Shown piece after piece: positions 1 through 6,813 of a DNA stretch of 64,000 nucleotides. Position numbers and translations under genes: made by a program. Numbering within the stretch: the stretch's first letter is position 1; each line of letters begins with the position of its first letter. Source of the DNA: Prochlorococcus sp. AG-412-P08 (GTDB lineage: Bacteria > Cyanobacteriota > Cyanobacteriia > PCC-6307 > Cyanobiaceae); the NCBI GenBank assembly GCA_003214695.1, contig QCLI01000004.1:1-64000 (forward strand), written 5' to 3'. The notes beneath the pieces were generated by a model. The model was not told the DNA's origin. It searched no databases and saw nothing but the letters and a program-made list of their open reading frames with translations.

Positions 1-1
1 A

Positions 2-310
2 GCTGGTATTGGCTGGATGGCATGTGTTGCTGCTTTCTGGGCTTCAACCAATACCACTGTTTATCCAGAAGCTTGGTATGGAGAAGTTCTTCAAATTAAG
101 TTTGGTATTTCCCCTTACTGGATAGATACAGTGCCTGGTGGAACTGCTTTCTTAGGCCATACAACCAGAGCTGCTTTGGTCAATGTTCATTACTATCTTG
201 GATTCTTCTTTATCCAAGGACATTTATGGCATGCATTGCGGGCTATGGGATTTGACTTCAAGAGATTGCTTGACAAGAGTGGTCCTTTTGGACAACCTAA
301 GACCCTTTGA
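2..310 (+). CDS. pcb: Pcb chlorophyll-binding antenna protein, C-terminal part only
   Basis: The frame is open from the window edge, so the gene is cut by the boundary and only about 102 C-terminal residues are visible. It matches the last third of the complete Pcb at 1256-2341 closely: the AGIGWMA start, NTTVYPEAWYGE, TRAALVNVHYYLGFFFIQGH and WHALRAMGFDFK. Pcb/IsiA proteins are six-helix CP43-like thylakoid proteins that bind divinyl chlorophylls and serve as the main Prochlorococcus antenna. The visible part holds the lumenal loop and the sixth helix with its conserved His residues. The tail ends in GPFGQPKTL, unlike the second copy, so this is a distinct paralogue. A strong terminator follows at 361. 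Confidence 0.95.
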   Translation, partial: AGIGWMACVAAFWASTNTTVYPEAWYGEVLQIKFGISPYWIDTVPGGTAFLGHTTRAALVNVHYYLGFFFIQGHLWHALRAMGFDFKRLLDKSGPFGQPKTL

Positions 311-360
311 TTGATTATCCTTAGTCCTATTAAGGTTTTATTGATACTTTTATTAGGAGC

Positions 361-394
361 AAAAGACCTCTATTTTTATAGAGGTCTTTTTTTT
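361..394 (+). terminator. Rho-independent terminator after the first pcb
   Basis: A 12-bp stem (361-372 with 379-390, core AAAGACCTC/GAGGTCTTT) with a 6-nt loop is followed by a T run to 394. It lies about 50 bases after the pcb stop codon. The A run on the left arm means it could also work on the minus strand. Confidence 0.85.
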
Positions 395-410
395 GTAAAT
401 TAAAACTTAT

Positions 411-447
411 AAACAAAAAAGGCAGAGCTAGAAGCTCTGCCTTTTTT
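411..447. terminator. Bidirectional terminator between pcb and a small minus-strand gene
   Basis: GGCAGAGC (421-428) pairs with GCTCTGCC (434-441) around a 5-nt loop. An A run lies on the left (414-420) and a T run on the right (442-447), so the hairpin can end transcription from both sides. It sits between two convergent genes, pcb and the small ORF that stops at 490. Confidence 0.85.
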
Positions 448-489
448 GTTAGAAAGATCTAAATATTCAAGCTAGGTTTGAAATTTATC

Positions 490-711
490 TCAGGACCTAC
501 CTGATAACTTTTGTCTTTCCGTTCCTTCAAACTTTTCTGGATCGTTGCAGTCTCTTGCATACCAATGGAATTGAGAGACTTGGATTATTGCAATAAATCC
601 AAAGATTGTTGGTAGTAGTTGGAAGCCACCTGAAGGCTTCACTAAACCTAAATCTGAGGGGTGAGGTAGTTGCGTTGCGAAATCCAGCAAATGCGAGAAA
701 TCAATCATCAA
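490..711 (-). CDS. Small single-helix membrane protein, unknown function
   Basis: This is a 73-residue ORF starting with ATG-ATG. It has one hydrophobic segment at about residues 31-46 (LLPTIFGFIAIIQVSQ), followed by a charged tail containing DPEKFEG. I do not recognise the family, and it lacks the ExxNGRxAMxGF signature of high-light-inducible proteins. It lies between two pcb genes on the opposite strand and ends at the bidirectional terminator at 411-447, which supports it as a transcribed gene. A small accessory protein of the photosynthetic membrane is possible, but only from position. Confidence 0.7.
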   Translation of the reverse strand: MMIDFSHLLDFATQLPHPSDLGLVKPSGGFQLLPTIFGFIAIIQVSQFHWYARDCNDPEKFEGTERQKLSGRS

Positions 712-1255
712 GTCAAAGAAAGGATTATTGTGTATATAGCTTAGATCTTAAGAATTTTCTCAACCATATGCTTTTTTGACATGACTATTAATTTACAAAA
801 TTCAGAGCAAAAACTGATCTGTTTCTTTTTCAGGATCTCTTGGGATCTGATCAACTTGGTTGAAGATCGTTGATTCGATAGCTCTCCAAATTTTCAATGG
901 TCTTAGTTGCCTAGGTTTAGCGATGAATTAAATTTAATTTTTAATTCTTTTGTCAGCTCCATTTGACTTCTTAATGTTTTTTTTTTAATCCAGCTTGATT
1001 TAGCATTTTTTCTCTTTTCTCAATCAAAATCTTCCTTGTCAAATGACTAAAGTCTTGCGGTGCAGTTGTTCTCGTTAGCTTGTTTGATTTTGCTGTAAGT
1101 AAGTCCCCTAGTGAAATAGCCTTTTATGTCAGTTTTTTTTGTTTAGATTATGGAAAATTCCTTACTAAGTAAATAAAGACCTTTAACTATTCTGCACATA
1201 TCTATTGAGCACAGTGTAATCTGCACTGATATTTGCCTGTATTGCTTAAAAAATT
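712..1255. promoter_or_regulatory. Intergenic region with upstream region of the second pcb
   Basis: There are 544 bases without a convincing gene between divergently oriented genes. The part just before the pcb start carries the inverted repeat CAGTG(1212-1216)-7 nt-CACTG(1224-1228), a candidate operator. An AT-only hairpin (925-932 with 940-947, GAATTAAA/TTTAATTC) lies further up. No consensus Fur box was recognised. The length suggests a long leader or complex regulation of the antenna gene, but the start site cannot be placed by eye. Confidence 0.4.
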
Positions 1256-2341
1256 ATGCAGACCTATGGAAATCCAGACGTTACCTATGGATGGTGGGCG
1301 GCTAATTCTGTGGTTACTAACCGTTCTGGCCGATTTATTGCCTCTCATATAGGCCATACAGGACTTATCTGTTTTGCGGCTGGTGGTAGCACACTTTGGG
1401 AATTAGCCCGGTACAACCCAGAGATAGCTATGGGCCATCAAAGCTCATTGTTCTTGGCTCATCTTGCCTCTATTGGAATTGGCTTTGATGAAGCTGGAGT
1501 ATGGACAGGAGCTGGTGTAGCAACTATTGCAATTGTTCACCTTATCTTATCTATGGTTTATGGAGGAGGAGGTCTTCTTCATGGAGTTCTCTTTGATGAG
1601 AAGGTAGAGGATAGTGAGGTTTTACAAGCTAAGAAATTCAAACTTGAGTGGAATAACCCAGACAATCAAACTTTTATTCTTGGTCATCATTTGATCTTTA
1701 TGGGAGTTGCCTGTGCCTGGTTCGTAGAATGGGCAAGGATTCATGGTATTTACGACCCAGCTTTAGAAGCAGTACGACAGGTCAATTACAATCTTGACCT
1801 TTCTATGATCTGGCAAAGGCAATTTGATTTCATCACTATTGACAGCCTTGAGGATGTCATGGGTGGTCACGCTTTCTTAGCCTTTGCAGAAATTACTGGT
1901 GGAGCATTTCACATTATTGCAGGATCTACCCCTTGGGAAGATAAGAGGCTTGGAGAATGGAGCAAATTCAAAGGTGCTGAATTGCTTTCAGCTGAAGCTG
2001 TTCTTTCTTGGTCTTTGGCAGGTATCGGTTGGATGGCAATAGTTGCAGCATTCTGGTGTGCATCAAATACAACTGTTTATCCAGAAGCTTGGTACGGGGA
2101 ACCATTGCAATTTAAGTTCACTGTCTCTCCATTTTGGGTGGATACAGGAGACCTTTCAGATGCAACAGCCTTCTGGGGGCATTCAACCAGAGCTGCTTTA
2201 ACAAATGTCCACTATTACCTTGGCTTTTTCTTCCTGCAAGGTCACTTCTGGCATGCTTTAAGAGCTCTAGGATTTAATTTTAAGAGTGTAACTGAATCAA
2301 TAGGTAATGAGAAGCAGTCTACTTTTAGAATAGATGCTTAA
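1256..2341 (+). CDS. pcb: Pcb divinyl-chlorophyll antenna protein (IsiA/CP43 family)
   Basis: The 361-residue protein begins MQTYGNPDVTYGWWAANS, the standard Pcb N-terminus, and is of normal Pcb length. Conserved chlorophyll-binding segments include GRFIASHIGHTGLICFAAGG, ARYNPEIAMGHQSS, the long first-half helices, and the C-terminal NVHYYLGFFF...HFWHALRALGF. It lacks the large lumenal loop of true CP43. Pcb proteins ring photosystem I or II in thylakoids. The gene lies upstream of isiB flavodoxin on the same strand, and in low-light strains the pcb gene near isiB (pcbC) is iron-stress induced. Assignment to that iron-regulated type is an inference from position. No clear Shine-Dalgarno precedes the ATG. 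Confidence 0.95.
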   Translation: MQTYGNPDVTYGWWAANSVVTNRSGRFIASHIGHTGLICFAAGGSTLWELARYNPEIAMGHQSSLFLAHLASIGIGFDEAGVWTGAGVATIAIVHLILSMVYGGGGLLHGVLFDEKVEDSEVLQAKKFKLEWNNPDNQTFILGHHLIFMGVACAWFVEWARIHGIYDPALEAVRQVNYNLDLSMIWQRQFDFITIDSLEDVMGGHAFLAFAEITGGAFHIIAGSTPWEDKRLGEWSKFKGAELLSAEAVLSWSLAGIGWMAIVAAFWCASNTTVYPEAWYGEPLQFKFTVSPFWVDTGDLSDATAFWGHSTRAALTNVHYYLGFFFLQGHFWHALRALGFNFKSVTESIGNEKQSTFRIDA

Positions 2342-2381
2342 GTTAAACCTTTGATTAACTAAACTCTGTAAGAATCACAAA

Positions 2382-2411
2382 AGTCTCGTCTTTGACGAGG
2401 CTTTTTTTTTA
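2382..2411 (+). terminator. Rho-independent terminator after the complete pcb
   Basis: AGTCTCGTC (2382-2390) pairs with GACGAGGCT (2394-2402), including one G.U pair, around a TTT loop. A run of ten T follows. It is 40 bases past the pcb stop, so pcb is probably transcribed apart from the downstream isiB. Confidence 0.85.
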
Positions 2412-2523
2412 GGATAATTATTCTAAAATATTAAACACAATGTTTATTTTTAAAGGATATATCTAAAGAAATGATATTCACATAAGTAAAATAATATGCC
2501 TTTGTTGATAGTCTTTATTACAT

Positions 2524-2640
2524 ATGATTTGTGTTCGCATAATTAGTCTATTTGTTATTACTGGACTAATTTCTTATGACTTCAGAAGAGATTTTGACCG
2601 TGAGCAACTTGTTTCATCTCATCCACCAGTAATCATATGA
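2524..2640 (+). CDS. Candidate 38-residue ORF, unknown
   Basis: This ATG-started ORF begins with a hydrophobic stretch (MICVRIISLFVITGLIS) followed by a polar tail rich in charged residues (DFRRDFDREQ). It lies in the pcb-isiB interval. There is no clear Shine-Dalgarno, and the ORF is short enough to occur by chance. I list it because the hydrophobic-then-polar layout resembles the many tiny membrane proteins of Prochlorococcus. Function is unknown. Confidence 0.3.
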   Translation: MICVRIISLFVITGLISYDFRRDFDREQLVSSHPPVII

Positions 2641-2754
2641 ACGCCTTGCGTTTTTATGTAATTAAGAGGAAGATTTCTAGTGGCTAAGAATCATTCTGCT
2701 GGAAGATAATCTTTATAGAAATAACTAACTTATTTTTCCTTTAATAATTTTTAA

Positions 2755-2832
2755 ATGGAATTGTTCAAGTATTTCCTCTTCGGCATAGCTCGCCTAAGCT
2801 TGATTTTATGGGTATCGGTTATTGCCTTATGA
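2755..2832 (+). CDS. Candidate 25-residue hydrophobic peptide
   Basis: An ATG ORF encodes a peptide that is almost one membrane helix (MELFKYFLFGIARLSLILW...). It ends 9 bases before the ATG of the next ORF at 2842 on the same strand, so the two could be co-translated. It does not match PetL, PetN, PsbM, PsbT, PsaM or PsaI as I know them. No Shine-Dalgarno is visible. It is a candidate only. Confidence 0.3.
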   Translation: MELFKYFLFGIARLSLILWVSVIAL

Positions 2833-2841
2833 CATACCTAC

Positions 2842-3105
2842 ATGTTCCCTAGGTTTTTTAAGGAAGATTCTTCTCCTAAAATAGTTTCATATAAAAATGA
2901 ATTCAAGCTAAAGGCTTCAGGTTTGTTTGATAGGGGCAAGTTTTCAAATAAGTCATTTGTAATTGCTGACTTTACTCCTTTAGAGGCTGATTACAGTGTC
3001 AATAGTCTATATACCTCTATGATTTTAAGCCTTGGGGTAATGTCTTTCTTTATGGTCACTTATGGCTTGCATAGTGCCTTAGAGCAATTCGTTTCTCCAG
3101 CATGA
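2842..3105 (+). CDS. Small membrane-anchored protein, unknown function
   Basis: The 87-residue protein has a basic, polar N-terminal half and one hydrophobic segment near the C-terminus (about residues 58-74, SMILSLGVMSFFMVTYG). The family is not recognised. It lies about 100 bases upstream of isiB on the same strand, so a shared transcript is possible. An association with iron stress or the thylakoid membrane is suggested only by position. Confidence 0.6.
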   Translation: MFPRFFKEDSSPKIVSYKNEFKLKASGLFDRGKFSNKSFVIADFTPLEADYSVNSLYTSMILSLGVMSFFMVTYGLHSALEQFVSPA

Positions 3106-3208
3106 TGATTAGTAACGTTAGAAAGTATCAGATTGAACTTCAGAAGGTGATTTAATTTCTTCTTCTTATCACGGAATGACCTAGGACATTAATGATTTAC
3201 TAACTAAA

Positions 3209-3727
3209 ATGACAGTAGGGATTTATTTCGCAACGACTACAGGAAAAACTGAAGACATTGCCGAAAGGATTCATGGATTACTTGACACTGCTGAAGATCC
3301 AAAAGACATTTCTGATGTTGATGATTTAGCTGAACTCTCTATCCACGATGGAATTATTTGTGGTATTCCAACCTGGAACACAGGCGCTGATTCAGAGAGA
3401 TCCGGAACAGCATGGGACACTATCCTTGAAGAGATAGGTGAACTTAGTTTGTCTGGAAAGAAAGTTGCGATCTTTGGCTTAGGAGATTCGTCTACTTACA
3501 CAGAGAATTACTGTGATGCAATGGAAGAACTGCACAGATACTTTCAACTGGCTGGTGCGACTATGGTTGGCTATGTATCTACATCTGACTATACCTTCGA
3601 TGAATCCAAGAGCGTAGTAGGATCCTCTTTTTGTGGACTTCCTTTAGATGAAGATAGTGAGTCTGATATGACTGATTCACGCATTTCTCAATGGGCTAAC
3701 CAACTGAAGAGTGAAATGGGTTGCTAA
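3209..3727 (+). CDS. isiB: Flavodoxin IsiB
   Basis: This 172-residue long-chain flavodoxin is an FMN electron carrier. It replaces ferredoxin as acceptor of photosystem I under iron limitation and donates to PetH. The phosphate loop is seen at residues 8-14 (ATTTGKT), the FMN-stacking Trp at 56 (IPTWNTGADSE), and the second FMN loop at 90-100 (GLGDSSTYTEN). The roughly 20-residue insertion typical of long-chain members is present (SDYTFDESKSVVGSSF region). The pcb gene upstream ends at its own terminator, so isiB probably has its own promoter in 3106-3208. The short palindrome TAACGTTA at 3112-3119 is the only symmetry noted there. Confidence 0.97.
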   Translation: MTVGIYFATTTGKTEDIAERIHGLLDTAEDPKDISDVDDLAELSIHDGIICGIPTWNTGADSERSGTAWDTILEEIGELSLSGKKVAIFGLGDSSTYTENYCDAMEELHRYFQLAGATMVGYVSTSDYTFDESKSVVGSSFCGLPLDEDSESDMTDSRISQWANQLKSEMGC

Positions 3728-3741
3728 ATGTTAATTTTACG

Positions 3742-3780
3742 TTGGGCTAGATATAATAACTTTTTATCATCCAAGCCCAA
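3742..3780. terminator. Weak inverted repeat between convergent genes
   Basis: TTGGGCT (3742-3748) is complementary to AGCCCAA (3774-3780), with a 25-base AT-rich interval. It separates isiB from the convergent small gene that stops at 3781. The loop is long and there is no clean T run, so it is a weak terminator candidate. Confidence 0.3.
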
Positions 3781-3984
3781 TTAATCATCAAATTCAGGCT
3801 TTGGTTTTTTCTTGATTTTCCCTGTTAGTAGTTGATGAAGAGCATCTAAGGAGTTGTAAACCTCTTTTAGCTCGGTTTTTTCAGGAAGCAATCCATCTTC
3901 TGTAAGCATTTGATCCAAGTCTCTTAGCTCTTGGCGGATATAACGGAGGTGAGAGCTGATCTCTTCTCTTTTACTTGTTGACAT
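3781..3984 (-). CDS. Small soluble helical protein, unknown
   Basis: The 67-residue protein is rich in charged residues with heptad-like leucines (LRYIRQELRDLDQML and VYNSLDALHQLL). This suggests a short coiled coil or helical hairpin, with a Lys/Pro-rich tail ending in acidic residues. There is no signal peptide or membrane segment. The family is not recognised. It is convergent with isiB. Confidence 0.65.
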   Translation of the reverse strand: MSTSKREEISSHLRYIRQELRDLDQMLTEDGLLPEKTELKEVYNSLDALHQLLTGKIKKKPKPEFDD

Positions 3985-4482
3985 TACTTGTTAGCATTAG
4001 TTTTTACTCATGTAAAAATATTAGTCCTATCTTACTATCTTGCAATATAAGAATTTTATGAGTATGAAAATGCTGATGCTTCAACTAGATCTTAAATGGA
4101 TCCCACTTGAAAAATATTCACTAATCAAAACTAAATACTAGTAAAATAGATATCATTAATGAATAGGTCTCTTTTTTTTTAGATAAAAAAAGTTTCTATA
4201 TAACCAGACTTCCCTTATTTAATATTCAACAAGTAAATGCTCTAGAAACGAATATTTACCTAATCTCTTTAAAGACTTTAAGCTAGTTTCCCCTTTTTAT
4301 AATTCTATACTAAGTTTAACTTGCGATAAAAAATTAAAAAGAAAAGCACCCAATTGTTCTGAGAATAATCATTTGGATAATTAAGGAAACCTTTAGATTC
4401 AATTCTCTCCAGGAGGCTCTTGACTGATTTTTTCACAACAAATAAAAAATATGGTTATATTCTTGGAAATTAATTCTATTAG
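3985..4482. other. Gene-poor AT-rich interval
   Basis: About 500 bases have no supported gene. Two tiny possibilities were seen and not called: a 27-codon ATG ORF at 4058-4141 (Met-rich start MSMKMLMLQLD), and a 17-codon TTG ORF at 4420-4473 preceded too closely by AGGAGG at 4411-4416. The sequence GAATAATCATTTGGATAA (4363-4380) loosely resembles a Fur-type operator, but such matches are expected by chance in DNA this AT-rich. Confidence 0.4.
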
Positions 4483-4665
4483 ATGATTAAACAGATTGAA
4501 TCTTCATTAGAACCTGAGTCTTTCAATTCAAAGTCTAGATCTAATCAGCAGTCTGTTTTTATAGGTAGTGCATTTGTTTTTCTTAACTTATTTATCATGT
4601 CATGCGTTGGAGTCTATTGGACAAATACAGCTGTGCATCAATATCTTTCTGGTAGACCTTTATGA
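4483..4665 (+). CDS. Small single-helix membrane protein, unknown
   Basis: The 60-residue ORF has a polar, Ser/Asn-rich N-terminus of about 25 residues, one membrane helix at about residues 25-46 (VFIGSAFVFLNLFIMSCVG), and a short tail ending YLSGRPL. It is not recognised. Its size and layout match other orphan membrane peptides in this part of the window. Support comes from the clear helix and an ATG start; no Shine-Dalgarno was seen. Confidence 0.5.
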   Translation: MIKQIESSLEPESFNSKSRSNQQSVFIGSAFVFLNLFIMSCVGVYWTNTAVHQYLSGRPL

Positions 4666-4787
4666 GATCTTTCTTAAACCTCTTAAATAAGGTTTTTGCA
4701 TAAATGGTAACTGGATATATCTTTTGTGCGTTTACTTTTTCCATTAAGCGGGATAATTAGAAAACATGCTAGTCGTGACTTAAACCA

Positions 4788-5339
4788 ATGTCACCATATT
4801 TACTCCTTAGAAGACTTCTAGGCTTTTCTTTAGTCTTACTTCTCACAATTCTCCCTTGTAATGTTGCTAATGCCGTATTAAATGTTGGAGACGAAGTCCC
4901 TAACTATGTACGTTCACAGATAACAGGTATTGACCTACATGGACAAGATTTGTCTAAGTCTTCAATTGCAGGCGCTACAGCAAGAGACTCTAATTTAAGC
5001 GACGTTGACTTGCATGGAACGGTTGTAACCCTAGCTGATCTGAAAGGGTCGAATCTTAATGGGATTGATTTGACGGATACACTTTCCGATAGGGTAAATT
5101 TTCAGAAAACTGATTTAAGGAACGCTGTCTTAGTAAATATGATCGCTTCAGGGAGTAGTTTTGCTGGTGCTCAAATAGAAGGAGCAGATTTTAGTTATGC
5201 AGTATTAGATAGTGATGATCAGAAAAATCTTTGTGAAATAGCTGAGGGAGTTAACCCTGTCACAGGAATTGAGACAAGAGTAAGCCTCGAATGTTCTGAT
5301 AGAGGTGTAGGTTATAAGCCTGCAATGCCTGGAGATTAA
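4788..5339 (+). CDS. Exported pentapeptide-repeat protein
   Basis: The 183-residue protein has an N-terminal signal peptide (about residues 1-29, hydrophobic core FSLVLLLTILPC, cleavage near ANA). A right-handed beta-helix of pentapeptide repeats follows (DLHGQDLSKSSI, ADLKGSNLNGIDL, GAQIEGADFSYAVL; A/D-x-L-x pattern) over about residues 45-145. A C-terminal region with two Cys (LCEIAEG and LECSD) could form a disulphide. Such proteins in cyanobacteria and plants occur in the thylakoid lumen or periplasm. The molecular role is unknown. It has its own ATG start about 120 bases past the previous ORF. Confidence 0.85.
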   Translation: MSPYLLLRRLLGFSLVLLLTILPCNVANAVLNVGDEVPNYVRSQITGIDLHGQDLSKSSIAGATARDSNLSDVDLHGTVVTLADLKGSNLNGIDLTDTLSDRVNFQKTDLRNAVLVNMIASGSSFAGAQIEGADFSYAVLDSDDQKNLCEIAEGVNPVTGIETRVSLECSDRGVGYKPAMPGD

Positions 5340-5437
5340 ATCTGAGCTTTATTTAACTGAGATTGACTTCCTCATTTAATATATTCATTGGAAGACATTA
5401 GTGGTATTTATACTTCTATAAGAGTGATAGTTAAAAA

Positions 5438-5459
5438 GACCTCCTATTTTAAGGAGTCA
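5438..5459 (+). promoter_or_regulatory. Hairpin covering the Shine-Dalgarno of the next gene
   Basis: GACCTCCT (5438-5445) can pair with AGGAGTC (5452-5458), leaving one bulged C. This buries the AAGGAG ribosome-binding site at 5451-5456 within a stem around an AU-rich loop. The start codons are at 5460 and 5466. The arrangement could act as a translational switch or thermosensor, but the stem is short. Confidence 0.35.
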
Positions 5460-5465
5460 ATGAAT

Positions 5466-5645
5466 ATGTTAAAACCTTATACAGTCCGCTATCGCTCATT
5501 CGATAATGGCAGACTTGAAAATTGCTTTTATGCAAGTGATTCCTTTGAAGCAAGAATGCTTGCTATGGAATTCAACAAATATATTCATGATCATCCAAAT
5601 TGCATTGATTTAATTCGTTGTGAAGAAAAGCTTCTTTCCTCATAA
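5466..5645 (+). CDS. Small conserved-looking soluble protein, unknown
   Basis: The reading frame is open from a TTG at 5388, but the Shine-Dalgarno AAGGAG at 5451-5456 points to ATG 5466 (9-nt spacing) or ATG 5460 (3-nt). From 5466 the product is 59 residues, starting MLKPYTVRYRSFDNGRLEN. It has an alternating beta pattern, then a helix (SFEARMLAMEFNKYI), and two Cys near the end (NCIDLIRCEEK). There is no membrane segment. The family is unknown. The Shine-Dalgarno lies in a possible hairpin. Confidence 0.6.
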   Translation: MLKPYTVRYRSFDNGRLENCFYASDSFEARMLAMEFNKYIHDHPNCIDLIRCEEKLLSS

Positions 5646-5881
5646 AGAGTTTAGAGTTTTCAAGTCATCCGAGTTCTTTAATCAAAAATAATCTGTATAA
5701 GATAATACAAATTATCACTTCACAATAGATAATATTGTTCATAGTCTATGTCTCATATAGCATCGCTCTTACTGTCTATTGATGAGATTACTTATTAGCC
5801 ATTTATATTTAGAAGATAAGATGAAATAATTGCTTAATATAATTTTTGTGCTTTGCTAGGCACATATTGTAAATATTCTAT

Positions 5882-6139
5882 ATGTCTAATTATTGGCCAA
5901 ATCGACCAGACCTAGAGTGTTTTTCAATTGAAAAGTTGGCTAAAAGCTATCGGGCTAAATTAAGAGAGGCTGCATCTGATAGCAAAGAATCACTTATGGA
6001 TGAAAAGCTTTTAAAACAAGTTGAGTCTTCTCAAATTAATCACCCGAAAGAAGCCATGACTCACCCTCAAAATGTAAGTAGTTTGCACACCAATCATTGG
6101 GCAAACAGGAGCTTTAATGAATATTACAAAGCAGCATAG
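5882..6139 (+). CDS. Small polar protein, unknown
   Basis: The 85-residue ORF is ATG-started, hydrophilic and probably mostly helical in the middle (LAKSYRAKLREAASDSKES). Aromatic-rich ends resemble each other: NYWPNRPDLECF at the start and NHWANRSFNEYY at the end, an imperfect W-x-N-R repeat. There is no signal or membrane segment. The family is not recognised. It stands alone on the plus strand in a region of small unknown genes. Confidence 0.5.
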   Translation: MSNYWPNRPDLECFSIEKLAKSYRAKLREAASDSKESLMDEKLLKQVESSQINHPKEAMTHPQNVSSLHTNHWANRSFNEYYKAA

Positions 6140-6180
6140 CTTTTTAGATTTAAGTTGCAATTTGTATCCCTCATGTAACA

Positions 6181-6540
6181 TTAGACAAGATCTTTATAGC
6201 CTTCTTTTGAAATAGTATAGATACTTCCTTTTTTATCCAAGTAGAATATCTGCCCATTCAATTGAGATTTACCAAACTTATTCAACCTTGCTTTATGAAT
6301 ATTTACCTTTTCTAAAATTTCTCCTTCCCTTTCCCACTCTGTTAGATTTATATTTTGATATGGGTCACTGTTTAGATATTCAGCATAGCGCTCAAATATT
6401 CTTTGATTAGTATGAGCACGACTTGTTAGGTTTTGTCGGAATCTATCAATCAATTTTGATGAAGTATTCTTTTTAAAAGCTTTATATATTAAATAGATAA
6501 ATACAATTGGAATTGTAATGTTTAAAATTAATATCAACAT
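6181..6540 (-). CDS. Small N-terminally anchored protein, unknown
   Basis: The 119-residue protein has a very hydrophobic N-terminal helix (about residues 1-19) followed by a basic cytoplasmic-type region. The C-terminal half reads like a small beta domain (LNGQIFYLDKKGSIYTISKEG). It is the last of three minus-strand genes after the PfkB kinase (6814-7644) and the ORF at 6566, with short gaps that fit an operon. The family is unknown. Confidence 0.55.
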   Translation of the reverse strand: MLILILNITIPIVFIYLIYKAFKKNTSSKLIDRFRQNLTSRAHTNQRIFERYAEYLNSDPYQNINLTEWEREGEILEKVNIHKARLNKFGKSQLNGQIFYLDKKGSIYTISKEGYKDLV

Positions 6541-6565
6541 GATAAGGATAAAACTATATTGTAAA

Positions 6566-6769
6566 TTATGATTTCATTATTATATCTATGTCAAAACCCA
6601 ATTTACTTTGTGTAGATAAAACCTCTTTCTTTAAGATACCCTTTCTAAGACCATTTATTAGGATAATTATCGATTCAATAAATATAATGACTACTGCTAT
6701 CGTTGTGAATATTGAAATAGAAGTAAAATCTTTTTTTTTCTTTTGAGTTTCTAATTTAAAAGAGTGCAT
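6566..6769 (-). CDS. Small single-helix membrane protein, unknown
   Basis: The 67-residue protein has a Lys-rich start (ETQKKKKD) followed by one long membrane helix (about residues 18-42, SIFTTIAVVIIFIESIIILI) and a short polar tail. Charge placement predicts the N-terminus inside. It lies between the PfkB kinase and the ORF at 6181 on the same strand. The family is not recognised. Confidence 0.5.
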   Translation of the reverse strand: MHSFKLETQKKKKDFTSISIFTTIAVVIIFIESIIILINGLRKGILKKEVLSTQSKLGFDIDIIMKS

Positions 6770-6813
6770 GTGTTTGATATCTTTTTAATAGAAGGAATGA
6801 AGCTTGAGAAAAA

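Noticed and set aside
4058-4141. 27-codon ATG ORF starting MSMKMLML
   Set aside because: Too short, no ribosome-binding site, no recognisable feature; mentioned only in the gap entry.
4363-4380. Fur-box-like AT-rich sequence
   Set aside because: Only a loose match to GATAATGATAATCATTATC; expected by chance in DNA of this composition.
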